Shown: positions 23,056 through 35,352, counted from the first letter of the stretch. The stretch is DNA of 64,000 nt from Galeopsis tetrahit (GCA_963675135.1 OY776121.1:82730875-82794874), one strand, 5' to 3'. The notes: generated from the letters alone by a model not told the origin. Made by a program: numbers and translations.

Positions 23056-26000
23056 TCAAGCCTCAATCAAATGGAGTGTTTCCACCCTTCGAAATTGCTC
23101 ATTTCCAAAGTACTGCTTCACTCTTTGACCATTCACCACAAAGGTTGCTCCATCTTTATCAACAAGCTCCACATTTCCCATGGGCGTCACATTCTTAATT
23201 ACAAAGGCCCCCGACCACTTTGACTTCAACTTGCCCGGAAATAGCCTCAACCTTGAGTTGAACAATAGAACTTGTTCTCCCACTTAGAACTCCCTCTTTT
23301 CAATCATCTTGTCATGAAACTTCTTGGCTCTTTCTTTGAGAATCTTGGAGTTCTCAAAAGCTACATTCCTAAACTCATCAAGCTCATTTAACATCATATT
23401 TCTTCTTTCTCCGGATGCCTTAAGATCAAGATTTAGCTCCTTAATAGCCCAACGAGCTCTCAACTCCACTTCCACGGGTAGATGACAAGATTTACCATAC
23501 ACAAGTTGGTAAGGGGATGTGCCTAAAGGTGTCTTGTAGGCGGTTCGATATACCCAAAGAGCATCATCCAACTTAATGGCCCAATCCTTTCTCTTCAACC
23601 CAACGGTCTTCTCCAAAATTTGTTTCACCTCTCGATTAGCAAGCTCCGTTTGTCCATTAGCTTGAGGGTGATATGGTGTGGTCACCCTATGCTTCACTAC
23701 ATATTTTGTCAAGAGTTGATCTAGCCATCGGTTGCAAAAGTGTGAACCACCATCACTCACTAGTGCTCTTGGAGTGCCAAAACGAGTGAAAATGTTCTTT
23801 CTCAAAAAGTTGAGGACTACCTTGGCATCATTAGTAGTGGTTGGAATGGCCTCAATCCATCTAGAAACATAGTCAATGGCCAAAAGGATGTAGAAAAACT
23901 CATGGGAAGTAGAGAATGGCCCCATAAAGTCTATCCCCCACACATCAAAGAGCTCCACTTCAATCACATTTTTCATAGGCATCTCATGCCTATTTGAAAT
24001 GTTTCCCATCCTTTAACACTTATCACACTTCTTCACAAAAGCTTCACAATCTCTAAAGATGGATGGCCAATAGAAACCACTTTGAAGAACTTTGTGGGCC
24101 GTCTGATTCGCTCCAAAGTGACCTCCATAAGGAGATGAATGGCACTCCTCAATCACTTTCTCCCACTCATCTTCCCCTAGGCACCTCCTCATGATCATGT
24201 CCGAACACCATCTATAGAGGAATAGATCCTCCCAAACATAGAACTTGACATCATGATAGAACTTCTTCTTTTGATGAAATGAGAGGTTTGGTGGGTGTGT
24301 TCCGGTGGCTATGTAATTCACAAAGTCGGAAAACCATGGACATGCTTCTTTGATAGCAAGATTTTGCTCATCGGGGAACCACTCCTTGATAGGGACTTGT
24401 ACATCTTTTTCCTCCACATTCTTAAGTCTTGAGAGATGATCCGCCACCACATTCTCACACCATTTTCTATCTCTAATCTCCACATCAAACTCTTGCAAAA
24501 GGAGCACCCATCGTATCAACCTTGGTTTAGCCTCTTTCTTCTCAATCAAGTACTTAAGAGCCGTGTGATCCGTGTACACTATGGTCTTAGCTCCCACCAA
24601 ATATGCTCTAAACTTGTCAAAGCTATAGATCACGGCTAGCATCTCCTTCTCCGTTGTGGTGTAATTCTTTTGAGCCGGATTTAAGGTCTTGCTTGCATAG
24701 TAGATCACACGAAAGAGCTTATCTCTCTTTTGACCCAAGGCTACTCCAATGGCATAATCACTAGCATCACACATGATCTCAAACGGTTGACTCCAATCGG
24801 GTGTCACCAACACGGGAGCTTTAATCAAGGCCTCCTTCAATATTTCAAATGACTTCACACACTCCTCACTAAAGATGAAAGTGACCCCTTTCTCCAACAA
24901 AGAACACATGGGCTTGGCTATCTTGAAAAAATCTTTGATGAATCTTCTATAAAATCTGGCATGCCCAAGAAAACTTCTCACCGCCTTCTCATTGGTTGGT
25001 GGAGGTAACTTCTCGATTGCCACAATCTTTGCTCTATCCACCTCAAGTCCCTTAGCCGAAATCTTGTGCCCAAGCACAATTCCTTCCTTCACCATGAAGT
25101 GGCATTTCTCCCAATTGAGCACCAAATTAGTATCTATGCATCTTTGCAAAACACAAGAGAGGTTACGTAGATATGTATCAAAACAATAACCAAATACGGA
25201 AAAATCATCCATAAACACCTCCATTATGTTTTCAATCATGCCATGAAAAATAGCCATCATACATCGTTGAAAGGTGGCGGGAGCATTACACAATCCAAAT
25301 GGCATTCTCCTAAAAGCAAAAGTACCATAAGGGCAAGTAAAAGTTGATTTCTCTTGGTCCTTGGGATCAATCAAAATTTGATTATATCCCGAGTAACCAT
25401 CAAGAAAGCAATAATACTCGTATCCCGCCATCCTATCCAACATTTGATCAATAAAGGGCAAAGTAAAATGATCTTTCCTAGTGGCATTATTCAACATACG
25501 ATAATCAATGCATACTCTCCACCCCACAATGGTCCTAGTGGCAATTGCCTCTAAAGCATCGGTTGTAACAATAGTCATGCCCCCCTTCTTAGGTACCACT
25601 TGTGTTGGACTCACCCACTCACTATCACTTATGGGAAAAATTATATCATTATCTAACCACTTCAACACCTATTTTCTCACTACCTCTTGCATTATGGGAT
25701 TCAATCTTCTTTGACCTTGGGCTTTAGGCTTAATAGACTCATCTAGTCTAATTTTATGCATGCAAATATGAGCCGGTATACCCTTCAAATCCAAAATATC
25801 CCAACCAATAGCCGATTTATAAGTTCTAAGCACCCTAAGCAATTTTTCTAATTCAAGCTCATGCAAGTATGAAGAAACAATAACCGGAAAGAGGTCACCT
25901 TGTTCAAGATAAGCATATCTCAAGTGATCCGGAAGTGGTTTCAAGTCTAGCTTCCTCCCTTTCTCTTGAGCTTTTGGTTCCTCTTTAGCTCCATCCTTTG

Positions 26001-28698
26001 GTGCTTCCAATGAGTAACATGAGGGCTAAGTGTCAAGATTTTTGTTAGGAAATCTTTGACACTCTTCAAGTAAAACCCCCCCAAACTTGGCTTCTTGTCG
26101 TATCTCCATGAATTTCTCCTCCTTCTTGATTGGAAGCTCCTTCAAAACATCAAGAGAAGACATATATTCAAACAATTCCATATCATCAAGTTCATCATAA
26201 TTAAAATCAAAAGGGATAAGAGAAGGAGAAGTACGAGAGTTTCTTATGCAAAAGTCAAGTGGATCCTTTGAGTTGCTCTTCTCCATGTGCATATCCACAC
26301 AAGCTTGCACACTATTGATCATGTTACACTCAAAAACTTCATCCTCATCATCTCTAAACTTGATGGCCTTGTAGATGTTGAACAAAACTTTTTCATTGTT
26401 CACTTGAAGCTCTAACTCCCCTTTCCTCACATTTATGATAGCTCCACCGGTTGCCAAGAACGGCCTTCCCAAGATTAGTGGAATGTACTTGTCTTCTTCC
26501 ATATCCAACACCACAAAGTCTACCGGGAAAATGAATTTGTCCACCTTAACCAACACGTCCTCTACTATACCCAAAGGGTACGTCATGGATCTATCCGCCA
26601 ATACGAGACTCATTGTGGTTGGTGTAAGCTTTCCCAAACCAAGAGTTTTAAATATGGATAATGGCATAAGATTGATACTAGCTCCCAAATCACACAAGGC
26701 TCGAAATGTACCTCCATCCCCAATGACACATGGCAAAGTGAAAGATCCGGGATCTCTAAGTTTTTGAGGTAACTTGGCTTGAATAATCGAGCTACACTCC
26801 TCGGTCAAATGCACCGTTTCATACTCCACCATCTTCCTCTTGTTTGACATGATCTCCTTTAGGAATTTGGAGTAGTGGGGCATTTGCTCAAGTGCTTCGG
26901 CAAATGGAATGTTAATATGAATCTTCTTGAACATTTCCACGAACTTGGCAAATTTGTTGTCCAACCCTTTCTTCTTCAATCTTTGAGGGTATGGAAGAGG
27001 TACCTCCTTTTTGCCTTTGTCTTGAGGAGGGATTGCCTCCTCACTCTTCTTCTCCCCTTCTTTGTCCTCTCCTCTCACTATTTCATCTTGATTTTCTTCC
27101 TCATGCCTCTCTTCTTTATCAATATCTTTGGGTGCATTCACTATTTCCTCCTCTTGTGGCATACTTGGCCCCTCATAGCTTATCCCACTCCTTAGTTTGA
27201 TAGCCTTACAATGCTCCTTGGGATTAAGCTCCGTATTTGAAGGAAATTGACCCGGTGTATGTTGACTCCCAATGACATTAGAGAGTTAGCTCATTTGTTT
27301 CTCCATAGCTTTCATGTGAGTGGTCACATCCTTGATCATTTCTCCTTGTTCATCAAGCCTTTGCCAAGTCTTGGCCGCATTATCCCTCGTCTCTCTCATA
27401 AAATTCTTGGTTTCCCCCATAAATGCGCCAAACATGTCTTCCAAAGACGGTTTTGATGAAGACTCCACAATTGCTCCATCTCTCACATTGAAATTTGGAG
27501 GTGGTATGATGGCATTCCTTGTGTTAGCATAGGAGAAATTCTCATGTTGCCTCAACCCGGGGTGATATTGATTCGGATTAGGAGTGTTTTGCCTCTCATT
27601 CCAACCTCTTTCTCGAAAATGTCGGTCCCTTTGATTGTTCATGTAGTGAGCCTCTTCATATTGATCTTCACTCGGTCCCACTAATGACTTGGCCGCCATC
27701 AACGAAGTCAATTTATCCATTTTGTTGGATAGAGTAGCAAAATCCTCTGACTCTCTAGCAAAAGTAACTTTTCGGGCTTACCTTCTCTCGGATGGCCATT
27801 GGTTCCCGTTCTTTGCCATCTCCTCCAAAAGCACATAACCCTCATCCGTCGTCTTTCCCAACAAACACCCTCCACCGGCCGAGACGTCTACAATCCCTCT
27901 TGTACGGTGATCCATCCCGTTGTAGAAATAACATATCAATTGATCTCTTGAGAACCCGTGTTGAGGACAACTTCTTATAAGATCTTTGAAGCACTCCCAT
28001 GCCTCGGCTAATGATTCATCCTCATCTTGTCGGAATGAAGATATTTCCCCCCGTATTTGAATGGTTTTGCTTGGGGGAAAATACTTCATTAGGAAAGCAT
28101 CCACCAAATCATTCCAATTCTCTATCGTCCTTAGATCAAGAGACATGTACCATTGTTTTGCACGATCACGGAGTGAGAAAGGGAACAATTGAAGATGAAT
28201 GTATTCTTGAGGGACTCGGTTTATCTTCACCGTTCCACTTATCTCTAAGAATTGAGATAAATGGAGGTTGGGATCCTCCTTCGACAACCCTCTGAATTGG
28301 TTGTTTTGGACCATCATGATCAACGCCGGTTTGAGCTCAAAGTTATGAGCGTCAATGGGTTCCCTACCCGCTCCTCCGTAAGGTCTTGGTATGGGGCGGA
28401 AGTGATCTCTCAAAACCCTTTGCTCCCTATCTCCTTCCATGTGGACATTCTCTTCAACCCTCCGGTTGAGGTTATCTCTCACAACACCTTGTGGTCGGTT
28501 ACCACCATTTCCATTTGGCTCTACTACGCCTCCAACATCCTCTTGGTTCCTTTCTTCTTCCACAATCAGATTATTCCTTCGATTCATCTCTTCCAATTCA
28601 ATCCTTCTTCTTTCGGCGTTCCTTCTTCGACAATTGGCTTCGATCTCCGGATCTAAGGGCACTACTTCTTGATGATTCCTCCTTGATCGTGTGATCAT
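23056..28698 (-). pseudogene. gypsy gag-pol polyprotein with six in-frame stops
   Basis: ATG at 28698, natural end at TGA 23056-23058, 1880 sense/stop codons in one frame. Premature stops are at 27778, 27286, 26026, 25669, 24013 and 23284. No frameshift was found. Domains in order: gag capsid (LRDRAKQWYMSL, within 27778-28698); a linker frame; aspartic protease ALCDLGASINLMP with catalytic Asp (about 26680-26700); reverse transcriptase with MPFGLCNAPATFQR and VFMDDFSVFG (FMDD near 25205-25216); RNase H (CDASDYAIG, TDHTALKY); integrase zinc site ending KKCDKC, core with GIDFMG, VSDGGSHF and YHPQANGQTE, and the C-terminal part PGKLKSKWSG. At least two stops sit where relatives have CAA glutamine codons (after KQMS and after DKC), which fits C-to-T change. 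Confidence 0.93.
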
Positions 28699-28853
28699 AA
28701 ACCATGTATATCAAAGGATCAAACGAAAGTTAGAATCGCAAGTAAGCTCAATAATAGCAAACACAAATATTTTTGGATTTTTGAGAATAAGGAAAACAAG
28801 TAAAATGTCTAAACTAAAACTCTATTAACCTACACTCTAGAGCTATAAAAACC

Positions 28854-28871
28854 TCCCCGGCAGCAGCGCCA
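28854..28871 (-). other. primer binding site, tRNA-Asp type
   Basis: Minus strand reads TGGCGCTGCTGCCGGGGA, matching 16 of 18 bases of the complement of plant tRNA-Asp 3' end (TGGCGCCGTTGCCGGGGA). It starts six bases inside the 5' LTR edge. Confidence 0.8.
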
Positions 28872-28877
28872 TAAACT

Positions 28878-30370
28878 TGATTTACGTATTCTACAACGCT
28901 AGAATAAACGACCGCAAGTATACGGTGTCTATCGTAGTGAAGTAAGTACGAGGTCGATCCCACGAGGAGGTATAGCGTAAAAGTGTATTTTGTTAACGGA
29001 ATTCTATTTAGACGCGATCAATAAAGTGAATATAGTGAATTACCCTAAAGTTGCCTATCAAATTGTCACAAATAAGCAATAAAGAGTAATAAAGAATCGA
29101 TCAACTAGCATGCAATCACGAAAACGAAGTAAAATGGATGAAAACTCAAGTATGAGAGGGTAGGTTCCAAAGCACATGAAATACTAATGTATCCATCTAT
29201 GGTTAACTATCTACTTAAGTGGTGTTCATGCTTTGTCTATAAGATTGATCACATAATAATGAATTAAAAGTTCTTTCGATCCAAGTAATCCAAAGGAGAT
29301 ATCACACAACTTAGTATCTCTACCTTAATTGCACAATAAAACCAAATCAAGCTCCTAAGATCATCACACATCTTCCTAATCATTGTTCATCTTTCAATCT
29401 CACAATAAAATTAGGTCAAATGCTTGCAATCAATTAATCAAAGTAGATTTCTCAACCTAATTCAACTAACTAGGATTAACACATCATCATTGTACACTAA
29501 TGACATGCTTTGCAATGAAAATCAAGCATCCAAATAGAATTAAGCCACACAAACATCAATTAAGCAAAACATTAATTCATAAACTTCAACAATAGTATTT
29601 ACAAGGCTCTAGAACCAAAAGTGTTCTAGCCTATCAACAACATACTCCAATTACAAATAAAACTAAAGTAAAAGCAATAAAAAATGAAGAGAAAAGAAAG
29701 TTTAGACTATTGTATGGTGAGGAATCAAATTCTCAAGCTAATGGTGGCCTCCTTGCATGAATTGATGGAGAATTGAAGAAGTAGATGATGAAAACCTCCA
29801 AGTGTGTGTGATTGTGTGTGAGAATGCTTGAAGGAGAGGTAAGATGGTTTTGAATTTAAGAAGTGAGGTATTTATAGTGTTGGGGTATGGTTTGGGTGTA
29901 AGAATTGCAAGTTGGTCCTTTGAAAATGGAGAAAATACAAGTTTGGCACCAAAAATGGGTTGGCCCGGCCGGGTGGGAAAGTGGCCCGGCCGGGCCAATA
30001 CTTCGAAAATGAGTGAAAATTCTGGATTTGGGCGGCCGGGCCAAACTTTCGTATTGGCTCCTTCGCTCGTTTTCGTCCTCAAACTTCGTCCCTCCGTATC
30101 TTGAGCTTCCAACTTCTGATTGACTCGATTCTTTTTGCTATTCCACTCCGTTTTTCAAGCCGGATCCAATGGTGCACTCCTATTTCTGATCCAATCACTT
30201 GTGGTATGTGTTTTGCTCCAAATTTTCATCGTTTTACCTACAAAATTGACAAAACACTACCTTTCTCTTATTTCGACCAAAACAATGATAATCACCCCAT
30301 AAATCAATGAAATCAACATCAAAATGAGCTTCACATGTGCATATAAAGTGTGTAAATTCCACTCGAATCA
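28878..30370 (-). repeat. 5' LTR of the 10.6-kb gypsy element
   Basis: 1493 bp, direct repeat of 19804-21359. Minus-strand TATA box at 29870-29878. The GC palindromes are fewer: one full copy at 29983-29996 and two decayed ones. Confidence 0.92.
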
Positions 30371-30375
30371 ATCAC

Positions 30376-30410
30376 GAAAAGGAAAGTGTGAAAGTTATTG
30401 TGAAAGGGAG
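30376..30410. mobile_element. right end of the split Stowaway-like MITE
   Basis: Continues the MITE broken at 19803. It contains GTGTGAAAGTTATTGTGAAA and ends GGGAG, the mirror of the CTCCC start. The expected TA after it has decayed. Confidence 0.65.
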
Positions 30411-31010
30411 GATCATCTAATTAACATAAAGAACACTTTTGAATACTTTTTTTATAGGGTAAATTATAGATATAAATTTGAGTTACAAATATTTGTTACT
30501 CCTATGTCTATATAGAGAAATTTTAATAAATATTTTATTCTCTAAATTTAATTGAAGTGAAAAGAAACTCAAGCATACCAACATTGCTTTGAGGTTACTC
30601 GATCTAAAAAGATAACAAACCTGCTTAAAAAAAAATTGTCGCACACTACAACTCGCGCTACAACCTCTCAAAACTCTAAAACACGACCCTAAAGACGACC
30701 AGTTAATTTCCATCAAATCCAACAAGAAGCACAACAAAATCCGAGCATGGAGAAGGAGATAGCCCATAAGGGAATATGTAAATAACAACAAAAGCTAAGA
30801 AATGAAACAAAATAAAACACCAAACAACACAAGTAAAAACGAAAATTAAAACGAGATCAACGAATGTTTCACCTGATCGGCCACCGTGGCTTATCTCTTT
30901 CCAAATTTCGTGTATCCTAATCTCGTCCCTCTACCAAATAGCGTTGGAATTAAAATAGATTCTCTTGTAAACAAAAATAGAATACATGGAAAAAAGAAAG
31001 TAAAATATGA
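30411..31010. other. intergenic region
   Basis: No gene supported. The frame at 30483-30791 (-) is Leu/Phe/Ser-rich and without a motif; it might be a decayed LINE 3' region but nothing confirms this. Confidence 0.5.
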
Positions 31011-31234
31011 AGAGAGGGGCATTTTAGTAAAGAGATTAGTCCATGTTTAGGGGGCAACGTTGAGCAGGCTGTAACCTTTGAAGCATGAAGCAGCTGTAGT
31101 GCTTTCTGTTCTCTTTGTCTTTATAACCAAATTAATTCAACCGCGTTTCATTTCTTCTCCAAGCTTAGCTGTCCCTCTCTCCCTCTTAGCAACTTCCTTC
31201 ATATAATTTTAAATTCCACACCGCCTCTCCTCTT

Positions 31235-31242
31235 TATAAATA
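31235..31242 (+). promoter_or_regulatory. TATA box of second EXORDIUM-like gene
   Basis: TATAAATA, 92 bases upstream of the ATG, followed by ACCCTCCTCCACC, much like the ACCCTACTCCACC after the first copy's TATA box. Confidence 0.75.
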
Positions 31243-31333
31243 CCCTCCTCCACCTTCACCTTTTTCAATCCAACATCCTACACTCAACACTTTCTCTCTC
31301 TATCTAATTATCTACCTACCTCCTTATATTAAA

Positions 31334-32275
31334 ATGGCTTCTTCTTATTCTTTAGCTATTGTGAAATTATTGGCTCTGTTTTCTGTCTTGAATGTCTGCA
31401 TCGGTTCAAGGGTAATGCCCGGCGATCAAAGCAACCAGCTGTTGAAGTACCACAAGGGCGCTCTTCTCCACGGCAAGATCTCCGTTAACCTCATTTGGTA
31501 CGGCAAATTCAAACCCTCTCAAAGAGCCATCGTCGCCGATTTCATCACTTCACTCTCACCCTCCGCGGCGGCGCAGAGCACACCCTCCGTCGCCGCCTGG
31601 TGGAAATTGACCGAAAAATACTACCACATCGCCAGCTCCAAAAGCCCCTCCTCCCTCTCTCTCTCCCTCGGAAAGCAAATTCTCGACGAACGCTACTCGC
31701 TCGGGAAATCCCTTTCCCAGAAGCAAATCGTTCAATTGGCATCCAAGGGCGAGCAATCGAACGCCATTAACGTCGTCTTAACGGCCTCCGACGTCGCCGT
31801 CGACGGTTTCTGCGTCAACCGTTGCGGATCTCACGGATCCAAATCGAACATCGTAAAGGGGAAAAATAACAAATTCGCCTACATCTGGGTCGGAAACTCC
31901 GAAACCCAGTGCCCTGGCTACTGCGCGTGGCCATTCCACCAGCCAATCTACGGCCCGCAGAGCCCGCCATTGGTTGCTCCCAACAACGATATTGGCATTG
32001 ACGGAATCATCCTCAGTTTCTCCGGACTCTTGGCCGGAACTGCTACGAATCCTTTTGGAAATGGGTTTTACCAGGGCGCCGCCGAAGCACCGTTGGAGGC
32101 GGCGACAGCCTGTACTGGAGTTTATGCTAAAGGGGCGTATCCTGGTTACGCCGGAGACTTGCTAGTGGACCGCACAACTGGTGCAAGTTTCAATGCGCAC
32201 GGTGTTAATGGCCGGAAATACTTGCTTCCGGGAATATACGATCCTTCCACCTACAAATGTTCTACTTTGGTGTAA
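31334..32275 (+). CDS. EXORDIUM-like / PHI-1 protein, copy 2
   Basis: Single exon, 313 residues, PF04674 family, predicted secreted apoplastic protein. Signal peptide in residues 1-25 (MASSYSLAIVKLLALFSVLN onward). It is the closest relative of the gene at 14656: the proteins differ mainly in the signal peptide and a few C-terminal residues (DRTTG for DPTTG, GVNGRK for GHNGRK). The arginine in DRTTG departs from the proline in the other two copies. DNA is identical over 31529-32025, while divergence resumes on both sides including third codon positions. Promoter and 3' UTR are related but diverged, so the duplication itself is older than the identical tract. Confidence 0.95.
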   Translation: MASSYSLAIVKLLALFSVLNVCIGSRVMPGDQSNQLLKYHKGALLHGKISVNLIWYGKFKPSQRAIVADFITSLSPSAAAQSTPSVAAWWKLTEKYYHIASSKSPSSLSLSLGKQILDERYSLGKSLSQKQIVQLASKGEQSNAINVVLTASDVAVDGFCVNRCGSHGSKSNIVKGKNNKFAYIWVGNSETQCPGYCAWPFHQPIYGPQSPPLVAPNNDIGIDGIILSFSGLLAGTATNPFGNGFYQGAAEAPLEAATACTGVYAKGAYPGYAGDLLVDRTTGASFNAHGVNGRKYLLPGIYDPSTYKCSTLV

Positions 32276-32424
32276 ATTATTTATTGGTATTGGGATTAGG
32301 CCTAGTATTTTATATAGAAGAACAATGTAATACCAAATTCATTTATTCATTCTTTTTAAAAAAAATACTGCGGTTTGCTTTTAGACAATAAAAATTCTTT
32401 TTTATACATCGACATCACTCCTTT

Positions 32425-32490
32425 CTAATTTTAGTCAATTATTATCTATTACTCCCTCTAATTTTAGTCAATTATTATCTATTACTTCCT
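32425..32490. repeat. two tandem 33-bp units
   Basis: The unit starting CTAATTTTAGTCAATTATTA occurs twice, with differences only in the final few bases (CTCCCT against CTTCCT). Confidence 0.85.
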
Positions 32491-33189
32491 CTGTCCAGTA
32501 AAATTTTGTTCACTTCTTTTTATACATTCTTTTTATACATGTTTTTAAAAAAATCATATTTTAATTATAAAAAATATATGTAGGATAACGAGTAAACAAT
32601 ATTGTTGGTACATACTCAATCTTGTTAATAAAGTAGAAAAAATACTCAAAAAATAATTATTTAGATAGAATAAACATATATTTTGTGGACCCAAAAATCT
32701 GTCTGAGCAAAATTTTATGTGCAATTACTAACGAAAATATACTGAAGAAAATGTATTTTATTTTTGAAGCATTAAGATAATAATAATCGATATTACAATA
32801 TACAAATCTATCCTAATTTAATTGCTACTGTCGTTTTGTAACATACTTAAAATTATAGGAGTATAAACTTCTCATTCTTAAAACTGTGCATTTTGGGAGG
32901 GAGAATTATATTTCTTGCAGCATATGCGGTGAATACATAATTTTATTACTTTCAATCTAAAAACACTTCTTCAATCACCCCAATGACATGAACGATTTAC
33001 TCCGTATTGTTTATTCAAATGAACGCAATTTGATTGAAGAGGAAATAGTATGATTGATAATCTTTTATTCTCATTAAACAACTTAATTATTTTATATCCA
33101 TTTTATTCCTCTGACTTTACGTTATTGGTGGGATGTGAGGATTCTATCGTGTGTGTTTTGTTAAGATAAATTGTTTTAATGTGATTATG

Positions 33190-33573
33190 GGTGTAAAAGA
33201 GCCGAGTCGAAAAGTGTCAAAATCGAACTCGACACGATTAGAAAATTCAATCTCTATCTAGTTTTTTTTTTTTTTTTTTTAATTTGAGCTCAACTGAAGA
33301 TAAAAAGTCAAAATACTCGAGCTCGACTCAATATCTTACATTAATACTTAAATATTTTAATTTTATTTATAATTAAATTATACTGTATTTATATATAATT
33401 AGCATATTAGGGATATAATTATAAAATTATACAAGCTCTATTAGATTCGTGAGCGTCACAAACCTACTCTTATTGAACTTGAATTCGAGAACTATTCGAG
33501 TAGCTTGAGCTAGACTCAATTAAATTCGAATTGAACACTAGTAGCTCGTAAGTCCATTCGACTCACTTACACC
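33190..33573. mobile_element. possible hAT-like non-autonomous element
   Basis: Left end GGTGTAAAAGAGCCGAGTCG mirrors the right end, which on the minus strand reads GGTGTAAGTGAGTCGAATGG. Inner sequence has several TCGAACTCGA / GAGCTCGACTC-type repeats. No clear target duplication. Confidence 0.4.
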
Positions 33574-34401
33574 TTTACTTGTGATACAAGTTAAGTGTGA
33601 TTATTAATTATTTAACCGGGTGGCCGCCTTCTTTTAATGTTTCTTGTGAATCCCTGCTGGGTTTGGGAAGTTTTTTTTGGGGTTTTTTCTGTTAAATCTT
33701 ATTTCCAAGGTCATCCTGGTTGTTTTATTTCGTTTGATTGATTAGTTGGTGTGGAGTTTTTTTTGGAGGGGCAAAGATGAATTTTATTAATAGCTTTGAG
33801 TACAAGGGACACTCAAAACGTTCTCACTATTCGTACGAGCTACAAGAGATGGATTAAATTATAAATTAATTGGTATACATTTGGTAGGGGAGCATTCCCA
33901 ATCATGAAATGAATAACAAAAATTAATTGAAAATGAGTTTTCAACCATTTCTAAGAGCTAAATTTGATGTCCTCCGTAATCTTTTCAGTTGTAAAATCTA
34001 TCTCGTTGAATTTGGTGACTCACTTTAATTGTGATTGAGGGAGTATGTAGTTTTATGTTGATAGCAAAGTTTGAGTTTAATTTTTTCAGATTTGCTACTC
34101 ACCGTGCAATTAATCACAAGTCTTTTTAAATTATGGTGGGATGTTCATTCAAAAGGCATATATATACATACTTTACTTGGATACGAATATGGTTTGTAAT
34201 TATGGATCTTTTTTATTGGTTAATACTGATGTTATAACTTCTAACCAGTTTTTTTTTTTTTTTAACTTTTATTGAAAAAATGAATTAATTTGCCCTTTAT
34301 TTCCAATAAAATAGTATGTGTATAAATGAATAAATGAATTTAGTATTACATTGTTTGTCTATATAATAATAAAATACTAAATCCTAATAGAAATAAATAA
34401 A

Positions 34402-35352
34402 CTACACCAAAGTGGAACATTTGGAGGTGGAAGGATCATATATCGCCGGAAGCACGTATTTCCGGCCATTATCACCGCGCGCATTGTAGCTAGCACCAGT
34501 GGTGGGGTCCACCAACAAGTCTCCGGCGTATCCAGGGTAGGCCCCCTTAGCATAAACTCCAGGGCAAGCCGTTGCCGCCTCCAACGGTGCTTCGGCGGTG
34601 CCCTGATAGAACCCATTCCCAAAAGGATTGGTAGCTGTTCCGGCCAAAAGCCCGGAGAAACTGAGGATAATTCCGTCGAGGCCAATATCGTTGTTGGGAG
34701 CAACCAATGGCGGGCTCTGCGGGCCGTAAATGGGCTGGTGGAAGGGCCACGCGCAGTAGCCAGGGCACTGGGTTTCGGAGTTTCCGACCCAGATGTAGGC
34801 GAATTTGTTATTTTTCCCCTTTACGATGTTCGATTTGGATCCGTGAGATCCGCACCGGTTGAGGCAGAAACCGTCAACGGCAACATCTGACGCCGTTAAG
34901 ACGACGTTAATGGCGTTCGATTGCTCGCCCTTGGATGCCAATTGAACGATTTGTTTCTGGGAAAGGGATTTTCCGAGGGAGTAGCGTTGGTCGAGAATTT
35001 GTTTGCCGAGGAAGAGAGAGAGGGATGAGGGACTTTTGGAGTTAGCAATGTGGTAGTATTTCTCGGTCAGTTTCCACCAGGCGGCGACGGAGGGTTTGGG
35101 TTGCCGTGCTGCCGTGGAGGGTGACAATGAGGTGATAAAATCGGCGACGATTGCTCTTTGAGAAGGTTTGAAATTGCCGTACCAAATGAGGTTGATGGAG
35201 ATCTTGCCATGGAGAAGAGCGCCCTTGTGATACTTTAACAACTGGTTCTGATCGTTTTCAACCAAAGAGTTGGGCGTTGTTCTTGAAGCAATGCAGAGAT
35301 TCAAGAGAGAAAACAGTACCAAGAAATTTACAATACTAAAAATAGAAGCCAT
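34402..35352 (-). CDS. EXORDIUM-like / PHI-1 protein, copy 3
   Basis: Single exon, 316 residues from the ATG at 35352. An upstream GTG in the same frame at 35388 should not be used: it lies in the leader, and the signal peptide (MASIFSIVNFLVLFSLLNLC) begins at the ATG. Family PF04674, secreted. It keeps the cysteine-rich core (FCLNRCGSHG, QCPGYCAWPFHQP) but carries an insertion after the signal peptide (SLVENDQ) and AARQPKPS where the others have AAAQSTPS. Its DNA is clearly more diverged from copies 1 and 2 than they are from each other. It is convergent with copy 2: their 3' ends face each other 2.1 kb apart. Confidence 0.95.
   Translation of the reverse strand: MASIFSIVNFLVLFSLLNLCIASRTTPNSLVENDQNQLLKYHKGALLHGKISINLIWYGNFKPSQRAIVADFITSLSPSTAARQPKPSVAAWWKLTEKYYHIANSKSPSSLSLFLGKQILDQRYSLGKSLSQKQIVQLASKGEQSNAINVVLTASDVAVDGFCLNRCGSHGSKSNIVKGKNNKFAYIWVGNSETQCPGYCAWPFHQPIYGPQSPPLVAPNNDIGLDGIILSFSGLLAGTATNPFGNGFYQGTAEAPLEAATACPGVYAKGAYPGYAGDLLVDPTTGASYNARGDNGRKYVLPAIYDPSTSKCSTLV

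Larger units (their letters stand above)
19804..30370 (-). mobile_element. complete Ty3/gypsy element, Athila/Tat type, 10.6 kb
   Basis: Two LTRs in direct orientation bound the element: 19804-21359 (3' LTR) and 28878-30370 (5' LTR). Both begin TGATT and end AATCA on the plus strand. Flanks are GTCAC (19799-19803) and ATCAC (30371-30375), a 5-bp target duplication with one later change. Coding is on the minus strand: PBS at 28854-28871, gag-pol 28698-23056, a 1.7-kb non-coding stretch, then the PPT at 21360. Long LTRs, lack of a chromodomain, FMDD in the reverse transcriptase and a tRNA-Asp-type primer site fit the Athila/Tat branch. Confidence 0.93.
32276..34376. other. intergenic region between EXORDIUM-like copies 2 and 3
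   Basis: The first 80 bases are the 3' UTR of copy 2. A tandem 33-bp duplication lies at 32425-32490 at the edge of MITE-like sequence. A probable hAT-like element is at 33190-33573. The remainder is AT-rich without a gene. Confidence 0.6.
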
